Origin: Hygrophila difformis
Lineage: Eukaryota; Streptophyta; Magnoliopsida; Lamiales; Acanthaceae
Direction of reading: 5' to 3'
DNA: 64,000 bases
NCBI GenBank assembly: GCA_030278955.1
Contig: JAOANR010000003.1
Location: forward strand, 35,544,054 to 35,608,053
Each line of letters starts with the position of its first letter. Position 1 is the first letter of the stretch. Positions 24,266 to 35,945 of this stretch are shown piece by piece. The translations under genes and the position numbers were made by a program. A model generated the notes under the pieces. The model had not been told where the DNA came from, made no database searches, and was given only the letters and a program-made list of their open reading frames with translations.

Positions 24266-25822
24266 ATGGAAATGATGCGGAATCTGAATGACACCAGTGC
24301 CAAGAGGACTGACATTGCCGCATTACAGCAATCTTTGAATATCAATTCTACTAATATAGAAGCTGTAAATAAGCGTGTCGAAGAAGTTAATACGCGTGTT
24401 GATAAAATTGTTGATGATATTGCAGGTCGGGTACGTTTCCAGAACGAGGTGATTCAAAGGGAGGTTATGAACCGAGCCGAAAGGAGATTGGAAGAAACCT
24501 TCTTTCCTACTCCCTCAACTCAGAACACTACACCTCCAGCTCCATCAGTGACCCCATCTGTTCCCCGAGTCATACCAGAAGGTACTAGCGGGGTCTCCCG
24601 TACAGATATGGCCGCCGCGGAGGAAGCCATGGCTGAACAGGAACTGCAATACAGTACCTTCAACATACATTCAGGGATCAGTGGGCCCAGACCACCACCT
24701 CCTCCTGCACCATGACAGACTCCGGCAGGGCAGTCAGAATTCAGAACCGATGATCCATTGGCTATGCCGCCACCTGCAGCGGGGCCTGCACCAGCAGTTA
24801 TCCCACTGCCAGCTAGACAAAGGCTAGATTTTGATCCGCCAGCCTACGATGAAGAACCTCAGGTCGAGGACAACATGAAATGCATTAAGTTCACTATCCC
24901 TACTTTCGAAGGGACCAGTGACCCTAATGAATTTCTCGATTGGAAGCAGTCCATGGAGATGATCTACAACTGCCACAATTATTCAGATTTCAAGAAGGTT
25001 CAGTTGGCTGTGATAGAGTTCAGAGACTATGCCCAGCTTTGGTGGCAGAAGTTTTGTTCCGATCTTCACACTGCAGGGAGACCGCAGGTTACTGATTGGG
25101 AATATTTGTTAAACATTATGCAACATCATTTTGTACCTCATACGTATAAGCCGGATATGTATATGAAATTAGTGGGCCTCCAACAAGGCACCAAAACGGT
25201 AGAAGAGTACTACATGAGATGGAAATGCTCATGATGAGGGCTCAAGTTAATGAGGAACCACTGATTACGCTCACCAGATTTGCCAAACATCTGAGACCCG
25301 AAATCCATGAAGAAATGGAGATGAGGGGTTACATCAACATCACAGATCTGGTTCGCAAAGCTGCTAGGTATGAGGCACAACTGAAGCGGAAATCCCATCG
25401 GCCCACTCCAACTCCCTTAGAACATTACCACTATAATCCTAACAAGCCTTGATTGATCCGACCCCCACCAAATTACATGCAGCCGCAACCGCAGCAGCAA
25501 CAACAATAGGGTAGGGATCGCCAAAGAGGATTTGATTTTGGACAGGCCTTCCGAACATGAAGAGAAAAATCGAGCACCAGCTCCAGCTCAAGGCCGGGAA
25601 CAAAGAGCACCCGCAAGGGATACACGGGACATCATTTGTTTCAAATGTGGAAAGAAAGGTCATTATGCGACAACGTGTAACAATCCACCAAAGAGAGTGG
25701 TTGTCCTCAATACTGGAGAGGACCAAAGACCAGTGGTCGAGGTTGAAACGGGTGTATTCAAAATTTATGACTCAGAAGATGAAATGGAATTTGATGATCC
25801 TGAACTACAAGAGCATCACCAA
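24266..25822 (+). pseudogene. gag: Element D gag
   Basis: The N-terminal part is coiled-coil-like (NIEAVNKRVEEVNTRVDKIV), followed by a Pro-rich stretch and the Gag domain (KFTIPTFEGTSDPNEFLDW, AQLWWQKF, TVEEYYMRW). A CCHC knuckle, CFKCGKKGHYATTC, lies near 25640-25680. Lesions are a TGA at 24713-24715 (in a CCA-TGA-CAG context), a frameshift near 25216, several stops at 25450-25560, and a TGA near 25823. The C-terminal segment is acidic (DSEDEMEFDDPE). Confidence 0.85.
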
Positions 25823-26502
25823 TGAGAACCAGTCAATCCAGAAATCGTTCCAGAAGATGAGGATGATGTTAATATCCTCGTGGCTATGAGAACTTTGTGT
25901 TCTGACAGAAAACCAGAATCTGCAGACAACGAACAAAGGGAGAATCTTTTCCATTGTCGTTGTACTATTTTAGGCAATAATGCCACTATCATTGTTGATA
26001 ACGGTAGCTGCACTAATGTAGTGAGTTTATACATTGTTCGCAGGTTAATGCTACCAACTAAAGAGCACTCCAAGCCCTACCAACTAATGTGGATGAACCA
26101 GAGTGGCAGAACGAAAGTCACACAACAAGCGTGGGTTCCGATTACCAAAGGAACATATTCTGAGAAGGTTCTATGTGACGTTGTGCCAATGGACGCATGC
26201 CACGTACTTTTGGGTAGGCCGTGGTTATTTGACAAGGATGCCACATATAGAGGAAAAGCAAATATACTGTACTTTAAGCACGAGGAGCATGATTACTTGT
26301 TTAAGCCCTTATCTGTAAAAGCTGTTCGGCTTGATCAAGAGAAACTGAGGGAAAACATCGCCCATGAAGAGGCAAATTTCAAGGCAAAGGCCAGGGGCAA
26401 AGCCAAAGTGGGTGAATCATCTAACGAATCCACTCCTAGTCAATGTCTGATATTGACTAAATCCGAGTTCAAGCAAGCCGCGGTAGAACCTGAATTTACA
26501 GG
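25823..26502 (+). pseudogene. Element D protease region
   Basis: An open stretch encodes a retroviral-type aspartic protease with IIVDNGSCTNVVS as the active-site motif (DNG in place of the more usual DTG or DSG), then HVLLGRPWLFDKDATYRG. It precedes the reverse transcriptase. The frame is cut by the LTR of element E at 26503 within the codons after PEFTG. The bases 26498-26502 (ACAGG) are the E target site. Confidence 0.8.
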
Positions 26503-27411
26503 TGTAAACACATGAAATTTATTCGCCACTAAAAATGCGACACGTGCAAATTTAAATATTAATTTAATTATTTTCTGGATATTTTAAATAAATTAAATGC
26601 TGGAAATAATTATTAGTATTTATTGGGCTATTTGGATCAACAACCCAAATAGACCTATGTTGGGCCGATGTGGACAAGTCCAAATACAAGACTCACAAGC
26701 CCCATGGCCCAATGTATGCTCGAAGCAGGCCAGTCCATGAAAATTAATTTATGACAATGTGGATAAGTCCAAATGAAAGACCCACAAGCCTATGATCCGA
26801 TGGACACTTGAAGCAGACCAGTCCATGGAAATCAATTAATGTGAACAAGCCCATATGAAAGGCCCACATGCTCAATGACCCGATAGAACGTGGATTGGAC
26901 CAGCCCGGCCCATCATCCATAATCCCTAAAGTTTTCCCTCTATAAATAGAGACACCCTGTCACACATTAGGGAGGTCTTCATACACTACTCACTCTCAAG
27001 CATCCTATACTTGAGATTCTACGGCAATAAAACACTGCAGAAATATCAAAGAGGCGAAGAAGTATCAAATACACTTCTACAACCTCTAGACAGTCATACT
27101 ATGAGACTCATACACTCAGATACATAGAGATACGACTCATACACGTCTACTCATTATCAAGACTCATACACTTGAGATCCTACAGCAACAAAACGCTGTA
27201 GAAATTCCGAGAAGCCGGAGAAGAAGCATAAAAGCATCTCGACGTCTTCAAGGTTGGAGGAATCAAAGGAGTACCAGAAGTCGAACCCATATAGTTTGAT
27301 TTTCTACATGTTCTTTGATATTTAAATTTCTCTGTAATTGTAGACATTTATTGTGAAATTAATAAAAGTATTTTGCAGTTTTTTGTCTACGCATTTTTTT
27401 TTGCACCGACA
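26503..27411 (+). mobile_element. Element E LTR, copy 1 (solo-like)
   Basis: A 909-bp LTR that begins TGTAAACACATG and ends GCACCGACA. It is flanked by ACAGG at 26498-26502 and 27412-27416, with D sequence on both sides. TATA box TATAAATA at 26941-26948, and AATAAAAG near the end as a poly(A) signal. No E primer-binding site follows; the D pol continues directly. Taken alone this is a perfect solo LTR. Confidence 0.9.
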
Positions 27412-28707
27412 ACAGGTCACTGCTTCCTTGCTTATATAAAACCAGATGATTCTATATTTAGAACTATCACTACTGCACCTGAAATGCCTTTGGAATTTTC
27501 TGAAATGCTTGACAGGAACAAGGATGTTTTTCCAGATGAAGTCCCAGCTGGACTCCCATCATTGAGAGGCGTTGAGCACATAATTGATTTTGTTCCCGGA
27601 ACCTCCATCCCGAACCGACCAACCTACCGCATGAATCCAAAGAAAACAAAGGAGATACCGCGGCAGGTTCAAGCACTACTTGACAAGGGATGGGTTCGTG
27701 AAAGTCTATCGCCTTGTGCCGTCCCAGTCTTGCTCGTACCGAAGAAGAACGGTAAATGGAGGATGTGTGTTGATTGCCGTGCAGTCAACGCTATCACCAT
27801 CAAGTACCGTCATCTGATTCCCTGACTGGACGACATGTTGGATGAATTGGGAGGAGCCAGTGTGTTTACAAAGATCGATCATAAGAGTGGATACCATCAG
27901 ATTCGCATGCAACCGGGCGACGAATGGAAGACCGCCTTCAAGACCAAATTTGGTCTATATGAGTGGCTTGTCATGCCATTCGGACTGACGAATGCTCCAT
28001 CTACATTCATGCGACTGATGAATGAAACTCTAAGACAATTTATTGGGAAATTCTTTGTAGTTTATTTTGACGAGATCTTGATATACAGTAGTATTGATAC
28101 AGACATGTTTCACATGTTCAACAGGTGTTGAGCAAACTCAGATCCATACAACTGTATGCCAACTACGACAAGTGCATCTTCCATGTTCCAGAGGTCACTT
28201 TTCTAGGATTCGTGGTTGGGAAAGATGGTCTCAAAGTGGACGAATCAAAGATCCGAGCTATATCCGAATGGAAGCCACCCACCTCTGTACACGAAGTTCG
28301 CAGTTTCTTGGGTCTGAGTGGTTTCTTCGGACGATTCGTACCACAGTTCAGTGTAATAGCGACCCCGATCACTTCGTTGCTCAAGAAGGAAAATCAGTTT
28401 AAGTGGGGGCTGAGTCAACAAAAAAGCATTTGATGAACTGAAAGACAAGCTAACCCATGCACCTGTTCTTGCATTGCCAAATTTTGACTTGCCATTTGAA
28501 GTAGAAAGCGTTGCGTCAGGTACTAGAATGGGAGCAATTCTTCTGCAAGAAGGACGTCCAATAGTCTATTACAGTGAGAAGTTCAGTGGAGCACAGTTGA
28601 ACTACTCAACATACAGCAAGGTATTATATGCTATTGTCCGGGCCTTAAAGACATGGCAACACTACCTTCGAGGAAGAGAATTTGTAATCGATACCAATCA
28701 CGAGACA
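27412..28707 (+). pseudogene. Element D reverse transcriptase, copy 1 (truncated)
   Basis: It carries RT blocks [52 protein letters not shown] and [10 protein letters not shown], and the start of RNase H. A TGA at 27823-27825 is shared with copy 2 (36357-36359), so the duplication happened after this mutation. The catalytic motif reads YFDE here and YFDD in copy 2. A one-base deletion after 28090 and an extra A near 28425 break it further. It ends abruptly at about 28707 in RNase H, where element E sequence begins. Confidence 0.85.
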
Positions 28708-29754
28708 ACGGCGGTTGAAGAGCCTCCATGGCAAGCTCGCATACACCCGGAGGATGCCGGAGCCATGGGATATCCACGAGTTGAAGAGCCTCCAAGGCAA
28801 GCTCGCATACATCCGGAGGTTCATCTCCAATCTTGCGGGAAGATGACAACCGTTTAGCAAGCTTATGAAGAAAGGTATTCCGTTCGAGTGGGATGAGTCT
28901 TGCAAAAAGGCATTTGACAACATCAAAGCATACCTGATGAAGCCGCCAGTGCTAGCTGCTCTAGTGATTGGACGACCTTTGATACTATACGTAGCTGCCC
29001 AAGAAAACTCTGTCGGCGCCTTGCTAGCCCAAGAAAATGATGGGGGCAAGGAGAACGCGCTCTACTATCTAAGCCGGATGATGACGCTGAACGAGCTCAA
29101 GTTCCGTCCAATCGAAAAGCTTTGTCTGGCATTGGTCTTCGCCATCCGCAAATTGAAGCATTACTTCAAGGCTCACATGGTACATCTCGTATCCAAAGCA
29201 AATCCTCTCAAGCATGTGTTGTCTCAATCTGCTCTCTCTGAAAAACTTTCACGATGGTACTTGTTGTTTCAACAGTTCGAGATCGTTTACGTACCACAAA
29301 AGGCTATGAAAGGACAAGCCCTGGCCGACTTCTTAGCTGATCATCCGATACCTGCTGAATGGGATCTTTCTGACGACTTTCCGGATGAAGATGTGATGCT
29401 AACTGAAGCTGGACAACCATGAAAAATGTACTTCCATGGAGTTGCCCACAAGGAAGGAGCTGGAGTAGAATCGTCTTCGTCACTCCAACGGTCGACGCCA
29501 AGCAACTGCATCTTCAAGTCTACGACGACTCCAAGTTAATAGTCAACCAGCTACTTGGCAAATATGAAGTCAAGAAGCCGGATCTGGTACCATATTACAA
29601 GTACGCACGTAGGTTGATGGCACATTTCCATGTTGTGACGATTGAACATGTCCCAAGAAGCCAAAATCGGCAAGCTGACTCCCTTGCAAAGCTGGCGTCA
29701 ACGCTTACCTCTCCAGAAGACAAGATGAGTATCACGTTGACTAAGGATGGGTGA
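28708..29754 (+). pseudogene. Element E RT end, RNase H and second RNase H
   Basis: This is Tat-lineage sequence: the end of RT ([12 protein letters not shown] segment, GIPFEWDESCKKAFDNIKAY), RNase H (PLILYVAAQENSVGALLAQ, LYYLSRMMT, FADHP-type end GQALADFLADHPIP), then the archaeal-type RNase H typical of Tat elements (VDAKQLHLQVYDDSKLIVNQLLG and IEHVPRSQNRQADSLAKLA). The second RNase H lacks about 40 residues between VFVTP and VDAKQ. A TGA near 29420 and frameshifts break it. A 66-bp local duplication lies at 28713-28753 and 28779-28819. The 5' half of E (LTR, gag, protease, most of RT) is absent. Confidence 0.85.
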
Positions 29755-31078
29755 TGCCTCCAGTTTTTTACGACGATGATGAGTTTGACGAGAATACAGC
29801 CTTGGAAGTGTTTGAAATCGACGAAGAAGAAGATTGGAGACAACCTTTGGTGGACTACTTGCAACATCAACAATACCTGAGGATCCAAGAAGGAGGATCG
29901 ATATCTGAAGACGTGCTGCTCGATTCTTCTACTTCAACGGCACCTTGTACAGAAGGTCGTTTGAAGGACTGCTTCTGCGTTGTTTGGGCTCCGTTAAAGC
30001 TGTTCAAGCATTAGAGGAAGTACATGCTGGGATTTGCGGTGCACATCAATCGGGGCCGAAACTACATTTCTGCATCAAGAGAATGGGATACTATTGGCCG
30101 ACGATGGTTAGAGACTGCATGGAGTTTGCTCGAAAGTGCCAAGCCTGCCAATTTCACGCCAACTTCATCCACCAACCTCCTGAGCCGTTGCATCCAACTG
30201 TGGCATCATGGCCGTTTGACGCATGGGGCATGGATATCGTTGGACCACTGCCAAAGTCTTCCGAGGGGCACGGCTATATCCTTGCTGCTACGGATTATTT
30301 CTCCAAGTGGGCTGAAGCTGCACCCTTTAAAGAAGTCAAAGGGGAACATGTTGCTAGTTTCATCCGAATCAATATCATCTACCGTTATGGCGTCCCGCAT
30401 TACATCATGACAGACAACGGACGATCATTTGTCAACAGAACCATCACCAAGTTGTGTAAGAAGTTTGGATTTACTCAGCGAAAGAGCTCTGCATATTACC
30501 CGCGGGCAAATAGACTGGCGGAGGCCTTCAACAAAACCTTATGCGGTTTATTGAAGAAAGTAGTCTCCAAGTCAAAACGAGACTGGCACGAGAGAATCAA
30601 CGAAGCTTTATGGGCATATCGAACAACTTTCCGCACACCCACCAAGGCAACACCATACTCGTTGGTCTATGGAGTGGAAGCTGTGTTGCCACTGGAAACG
30701 CAAATCCCGTCGTTAAGAGTCGCCATCCAAGAAGGGCTCACTGAAGAGGACAACGCCCGGCTGCGTTTGGAAGAATTGGAAGCCCTTAATGAAAGAAGGC
30801 TCGAAGCACAACAAAGATTGGAATGCTACCAAGCCCGTCTGTCCAAGTTCTACAACAAGAAAGTCAAGGCACGTTCATTCCAAGTCGGAGATCTTGTCCT
30901 TGCCATCCGAAGACCCATTGTCATCAACTACCGCAGTGGGAACAAGTTCACCTCCAAATGGGATGGACCATATATCATCACGGAGGCCTTCACAAACGGA
31001 GCCTACATGATGATTGATAACGACGGAGTGAGCATCGGACCAATAAATGGACGATTCTTCAAGAAGTTCTACGCTTGA
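29755..31078 (+). pseudogene. Element E integrase
   Basis: An acidic linker (YDDDEFDENTALEVFEIDEEED) precedes a nearly intact integrase of about 370 codons, open from before 29945 to the stop at 31076-31078. The zinc finger has HAGICGAH and CMEFARKCQACQ. The catalytic triad sits in AWGMDIVGPL, MTDNGRSF and NRLAEAFNKT. The C-terminal domain has FQVGDLVLAIRRP and SKWDGPYIITEAF, with no chromodomain, as expected for a Tat-type element. A frameshift separates it from the upstream linker near 29930. Confidence 0.88.
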
Positions 31079-31149
31079 AGAATGCACAAGTCATGCTCCT
31101 TGACGCACGAGCCTAAACTGCACGCCACAAAAAGGAAATCGAAAAAAAA

Positions 31150-31285
31150 TGTAATACTCCAGGCCCGCAAGAATATAAACTGTGTACGGCTCAAAATAAA
31201 CAAATTCAATTTGTTTTGAACTACGTAATGGCTTGATCCCTTCACAGGGTACGTAGGCAACTTAGATATCATAATTCTAAGTTCA
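31150..31285 (+). ncRNA. Conserved two-hairpin module, copy 1 (element E)
   Basis: Order: TGTAATACTCC, an AT palindrome (CAAATTCAATTTG), hairpin 1 with outer stem CTACGT/ACGTAG (31221-31256) around the inner stem CCC/GGG, then hairpin 2 AACTTAGA/TCTAAGTT (31259-31283), then CAG. Called ncRNA only as a predicted cis-acting RNA structure. Transcription is assumed because it lies in the element's 3' UTR. Confidence 0.6.
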
Positions 31286-31921
31286 GCCATGGCAAAAAAA
31301 AAAAAAATCAAGTACAATTGGATTAATCAAATTGATCCATTACTTGTCAAAAATTGAGTAAATTGGTTGATTAAATTCAATCATTTACTTAAATAAATTT
31401 GAGCGCACGAGTTGATGAAATTTGACTTCTTCAAGAAAAACAAGCTTCAAAGCCCCTCTTGAAGTTCTTCAAGCTTTCATAAAGATCAAGCCTATGTGAT
31501 GATCAAAGCTTAAAGCTCATGTCGAAATAAGAAAATGTGTCTTTGGAGGACCAAATCACCTTCAAGAATACGAATAGCCCATCTCAAAGTTCTTCATAGT
31601 ATGCAGCAAGTGCATCTCACATGGATCTTCATCAAATTAAGGCCCTTGACGCAAAATTTCAAGGTAACACGCTGAAGACATAATTTTGGAGACCAAACAC
31701 ATCTTCAATATAGTCCAAATGTCCAACGGGAGCTGACTGGGGGCAATGGCCTAAAGTTCATGCGACGAACCATCAGCACAAAAGGTGGTTGACATGATCG
31801 TTGCAAAGTCTTGAAAAAAATTCAAGGAAATTGCTCCTTGACACACGAGCTTTGCCTACAAGAGTATAAAGAAAAAAATAGGCAAAACAAAAAAAAAATG
31901 ATGTGAAAGGAAAAATGCATC

Positions 31922-31990
31922 ATTTGAACTACAATGTGGCTTGATTCCCAAAAGGAATACGTAAGCAACTTGGCCAAATCCAAGTACAAC
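31922..31990 (+). ncRNA. Conserved two-hairpin module, copy 2 (element E, diverged)
   Basis: The TTGAACTAC and GGCTTGAT words remain. The inner stem is now ATTCC/GGAAT instead of CCC/GGG, the outer stem is weakened, and hairpin 2 is ACTTGG/CCAAGT (31968-31985). The sequence has changed but the pairing persists. Confidence 0.5.
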
Positions 31991-33238
31991 GCAAATTCCA
32001 TCAAAATTTAATCTCCCAAAGTTTCCAAATGTGGTTTTCTTCGACATGTGTGCTATGTAAGACATTCAAGATTGAAGGAAAAAAGGGCAGAGAGTAAAGG
32101 GCGAAAACAAAACTAGTCTTCATTACATCAAAGTTTTGATTACACTTATATTGCAGGATTGCAATACATCAATGGAGGAAATTAAAGCAAGAAAAAATTC
32201 AAACATATCCGCTACAACCAAGACTTGTTGACATTAGCTTCTTTGTGATGCTTCCTATAGTCCACCAACATGGCAACAGCTTCAAGTTGATCATCCAAAT
32301 AGTTCAAATTGATGCCAATGATGCCACTGCAAAACAAAAAATAAAAGGATTATTTTCTTCAAAAAAAGAGGCAAAAAAATACATTTGCAAGATAAATGGA
32401 ATGTATTTTTTGACATGCTAAAAAAATTGCAAGATAAATGCAATAAAAAAATGCTTGTCAAATTTGGGGATTAGTAGTTTTAAGTTCGTTTTAAATTTTT
32501 GGACTTGAGATTAACTCCCACGAATTCCAAATTCGGGCACTACCAAAAGTGAATATTTACATGTAAATAAAAGTGCATGTTAAATATTATTTGGATTAAT
32601 TTTAAGTTCAATACTAAATGTTGGGCTTAAAATTGAATTCCTACATGGGTTTTGGGATTTATCCTCAAATGCCAAAGAAATTGAGGATTAAATTTGGTCT
32701 TCCAAATGTCTAGGAGTGCCAATTTGAATTATTTAAATATTGAGGTTTGAAATCTTAGTGTTGGAAACTATTGGGGCCAACTCTAAATTATCTCAACAAT
32801 AAGGGCCAGAATCTAAGGTTCTAGGAAATTTGGGGCCAAATTGAGGAAAGCTAAAAAAATGGGTCTTCTTCTTCCCCAAATGAAGAAACGAACGCAGCCC
32901 TTTCTTTCTCCAATCTGCACAGCCTTGCTCCCTCTCTCAAATCGATCACTGGCGCCGGGAACAGCGGTGACACGAGCAATGGTGGCATCCCCTCTCCGGC
33001 ATGATCTCTCGCACGGACGTCCTCTCCAGGCGGCGGCGCGACGTGGAAACGGCAGTAGCAGCGGCGACTCGGCGAGGCTTCATCCGGCGTCGTCTCTCCT
33101 CCAACGGCGGCCTCCCTCCCTCATCACCGCCGACAAGAAGCGGAAGGCGTGACGCAGCAGCAGTGCGTGAGTGACGACGGCGGCCCCGTCTCCTCCCTTC
33201 GACAACAAGCTGGGCGGCAGTATCCGGCGGCAGCAAGC

Positions 33239-33239
<1 letters not shown>

Positions 33240-33287
<48 letters not shown>
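33240..33287. repeat. (CT)n microsatellite
   Basis: About 23 uninterrupted CT units. Confidence 0.97.
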
Positions 33288-33293
<6 letters not shown>

Positions 33294-33524
33294 GCGGCGA
33301 CGGGCTCCATCCAGCGATCCTCTCCCGCTCCCTCTTTCCCTCTGTCGGCGAGGGGTGGCCTCCCCTTCGTTGAGGCGGAACGGCGACGGCACAGCGGCTT
33401 CACCAGTGGCTACGTACGGAGATCCAACAGCGTCTCTCCTCTAGGAGCAACGGCTCCCTCTGAACGGTAGAATGAGGATTAAAGACAATCGGGCAGCGCC
33501 GCGTCCAATCTCCCCATCTACGAT

Positions 33525-33950
33525 GACGATGCCGATGCCGACGAGCAACGGTTGGGGCAAAAGGCAACGCCAATTGCCCACCCCTGTTGCCGTTGTTGAT
33601 GATGATGCCGCGACCAACGGTTGGGGCAAAAGGCAGTGCCAATTGCCCACCCCGTTGTCGTTGTTGGTGACGATGCCGACGAGCAACGGTTGGGGCAAAA
33701 GGCAATAGCCAATTGCCCACCCCCGTTGCAGTTGTTGATTATGATGCCGCGACCAATGGTTGGGGGCAAAAGGCAGTGCCAATTGCCCACCCCGTTGTTG
33801 TTGTTGGTGACGATGCCGACGAACAATGGTTGGGGCAAAAGGCAGCGCCAATTGCCCACCCCCGTTGCCGTTGTTGATGATGATGCCGCGACCAACGGTT
33901 TGGGGCAAAAGGCAGCACCAGTTGCCCACCCCGTTGTCGATAATCAGGTA
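33525..33950. repeat. Minisatellite with 138-bp two-part higher-order unit
   Basis: Six units of about 69 bp share AACGGTTGGGGCAAAAGGCA and AATTGCCCACC. Odd units contain GCCGACGARCAA, even units contain GCCGCGACCAA, so the array is three copies of a two-part unit. Long open frames across it in several phases are a by-product. Confidence 0.85.
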
Positions 33951-35035
33951 CACTCTCGTTTTGAATTGATGATGATGTCGGAGGTGGAGTTGATTGTTGA
34001 TGGTGATGAGTTAATTGATCGGGAATTGATTGAAGTCTTGTTTCTGAAATCTTGTATGTTGAATTTGGATTCTTTAAGATTGATCCAAAAGAAAAGAAAA
34101 AATGCAAAGAAACAAGAGAGAAAAGGAATGCAGTAACGCAAGAAAGGAAAAAAATAAATGGAGATATAGTATCAGGAGCATGAGTCGATGGTTGTTGTCT
34201 ACCTAAGTGATATCTGAAATTGGTTGATCAATGAGGGTTGCTGCTAAATCTATCCCTGCTTGTGTCTGCAAAGAGAAAAGTCAAGCTGATCAAGTCACAT
34301 TGATAGACATAACTAGGGAACCAATATGACAGCCCAAGAGAAGTTAATTGATGAATGGAGGGTATTGTTGCCTGGAGTCTTGCTGCTCGCCAGAAAATTG
34401 GGGTGGATTGTTTGTTGCTGCTCATAACTTTCTGGTGGTAATTTATAGAGTCCATGGGCAAATCTTCATAAATCTTTGGAAATTCAGTTGGGTAGATATC
34501 AATTTAAGTTATATTTGGATATTCAATTGGATAAATATCAAGTTTAAGCTTGATTTGGAGATTTAATATCAAGTTTGAATTAAGTTCGCAAATCCATTTA
34601 TCAATTTTTGAATTGGATGAGAATTTTCAAGCTTGACTTCAACCACCAAATCCTATTCAAGTCGTGGCAGAATACCGATGAAAGTGCAAGCAATATTTGT
34701 ATTTGTTTGTTAGGATTTGATGGCACAAAGACATATCTGACTTGTTACATGCCACAAAGTGTGTACATTGTTAAAGACAAGGAAACGTTGGGCCACATAC
34801 ACCAAGAAAAAGTGTTCATAAACTCAGGCCCAAGAAAGAAAGAAAATTGAAAATGAAAAATCAAACAAAAGTGCATGAGCCCAACGATATCAACAATGCT
34901 CACGAGGCCCGAGCGGAAGCGGCAAGAGGGAAAAAGCCGAACAAAAACATGAAAAGGAATAATAAATAAATATTTCGAGACTCGTTCACGTCTCAAATAT
35001 TTTATTTCACCTTAAACAAGTCTCGAGGGGGCATC

Positions 35036-35945
35036 TGTAAACACGTGAAATTTATTCGCCACTAAAAATGCGACACGTGCAAATTTAAATATTAGTTTAA
35101 TTATTTTCTGGATATTTTAAATAAATTAAATGCTGCAAATAATTATTAGTATTTATTAGGCTATTTGGATCAACAACCCAAATAGACCTATGTTGGGCTG
35201 ATGTGGACAAGTCCAAATACAAGACTCACAAGCCCCATGGCCCAATGTATGCTCGAAGCAGACCAGTCCATGAAAATTAATTTATGACAACGTGCATAAG
35301 TCCAAATAAAAGACCCAAAAGCCTATGATCCGATGGACACTTGAAGCAGACCAGTCCATGGAAATCAATTAATGTGAACAAGCCCATATGAAAGGCCCAC
35401 ATGCTCAATAACCTGATAGAAACGTGGATTGGACCAGCCCGGCCCATCATCCATAATCCATAGGGTTTATCCTCTATAAATAGAGGCACCCTGTCACACA
35501 TTAGGGAGGTCTTCATACACTACTCACTCTCAAGCATCATATACTTGAGATTCTACGGCAACAAAACGCTGCAGAAATATCAAAGAGGCGAAGAAGTATC
35601 AAATACACTTCTACAACCTCTAGACAATCATACTATGAGACTCATACACTCAGACACATAGAGATACGACTCATACACGTCTACTCATTATCAAGACTCG
35701 TACACTTGAGATCCTACAGCAACAAAACGCTGTAGAAATTCCGAGAAGCCGGAGAAGAAGCATAAAAGCATCTCGACGTCTTCAAGGTTGGAGGAATCAA
35801 AGGAGTACCAGAAGTCGAACCCATATAGTTTGATTTTCTACATGTTCTTTGATATTTAAATTTCTCTGTAATTGTAGACATTTATTGTGAAATTAATAAA
35901 AGTATTTTGCAGTTTTTTGTCTACGCATTTTTTTTTGCACCGACA
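35036..35945 (+). mobile_element. Element E 3' LTR
   Basis: A 910-bp LTR that begins TGTAAACACGTG and ends GCACCGACA, nearly identical to 26503-27411. It is preceded by E internal sequence with a polypurine-like tract and followed by ACAGG (35946-35950) and D pol, so it is the authentic right end of E. TATA box at 35475-35482. Confidence 0.93.

Larger units (their letters stand above)
31079..35035 (+). other. Element E 3' untranslated region
   Basis: About 4 kb between integrase and the 3' LTR with no supportable gene. It holds two copies of the conserved two-hairpin module (31150-31285 and 31922-31990). An island at about 32830-33480 has unusual GC-rich composition and looks like inserted foreign sequence. 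Within or next to it are a CT microsatellite and a minisatellite. The open frames at 32841-34136 on both strands are by-products of these repeats. The region ends with a polypurine-like TCGAGGGGGCATC. Confidence 0.7.

Noticed and set aside
32841..34136. Overlapping open frames of 70-190 codons on both strands
   Set aside because: They translate the CT microsatellite, a GC-rich island and the 138-bp repeat in several phases. The protein sequences are repeats of each other.
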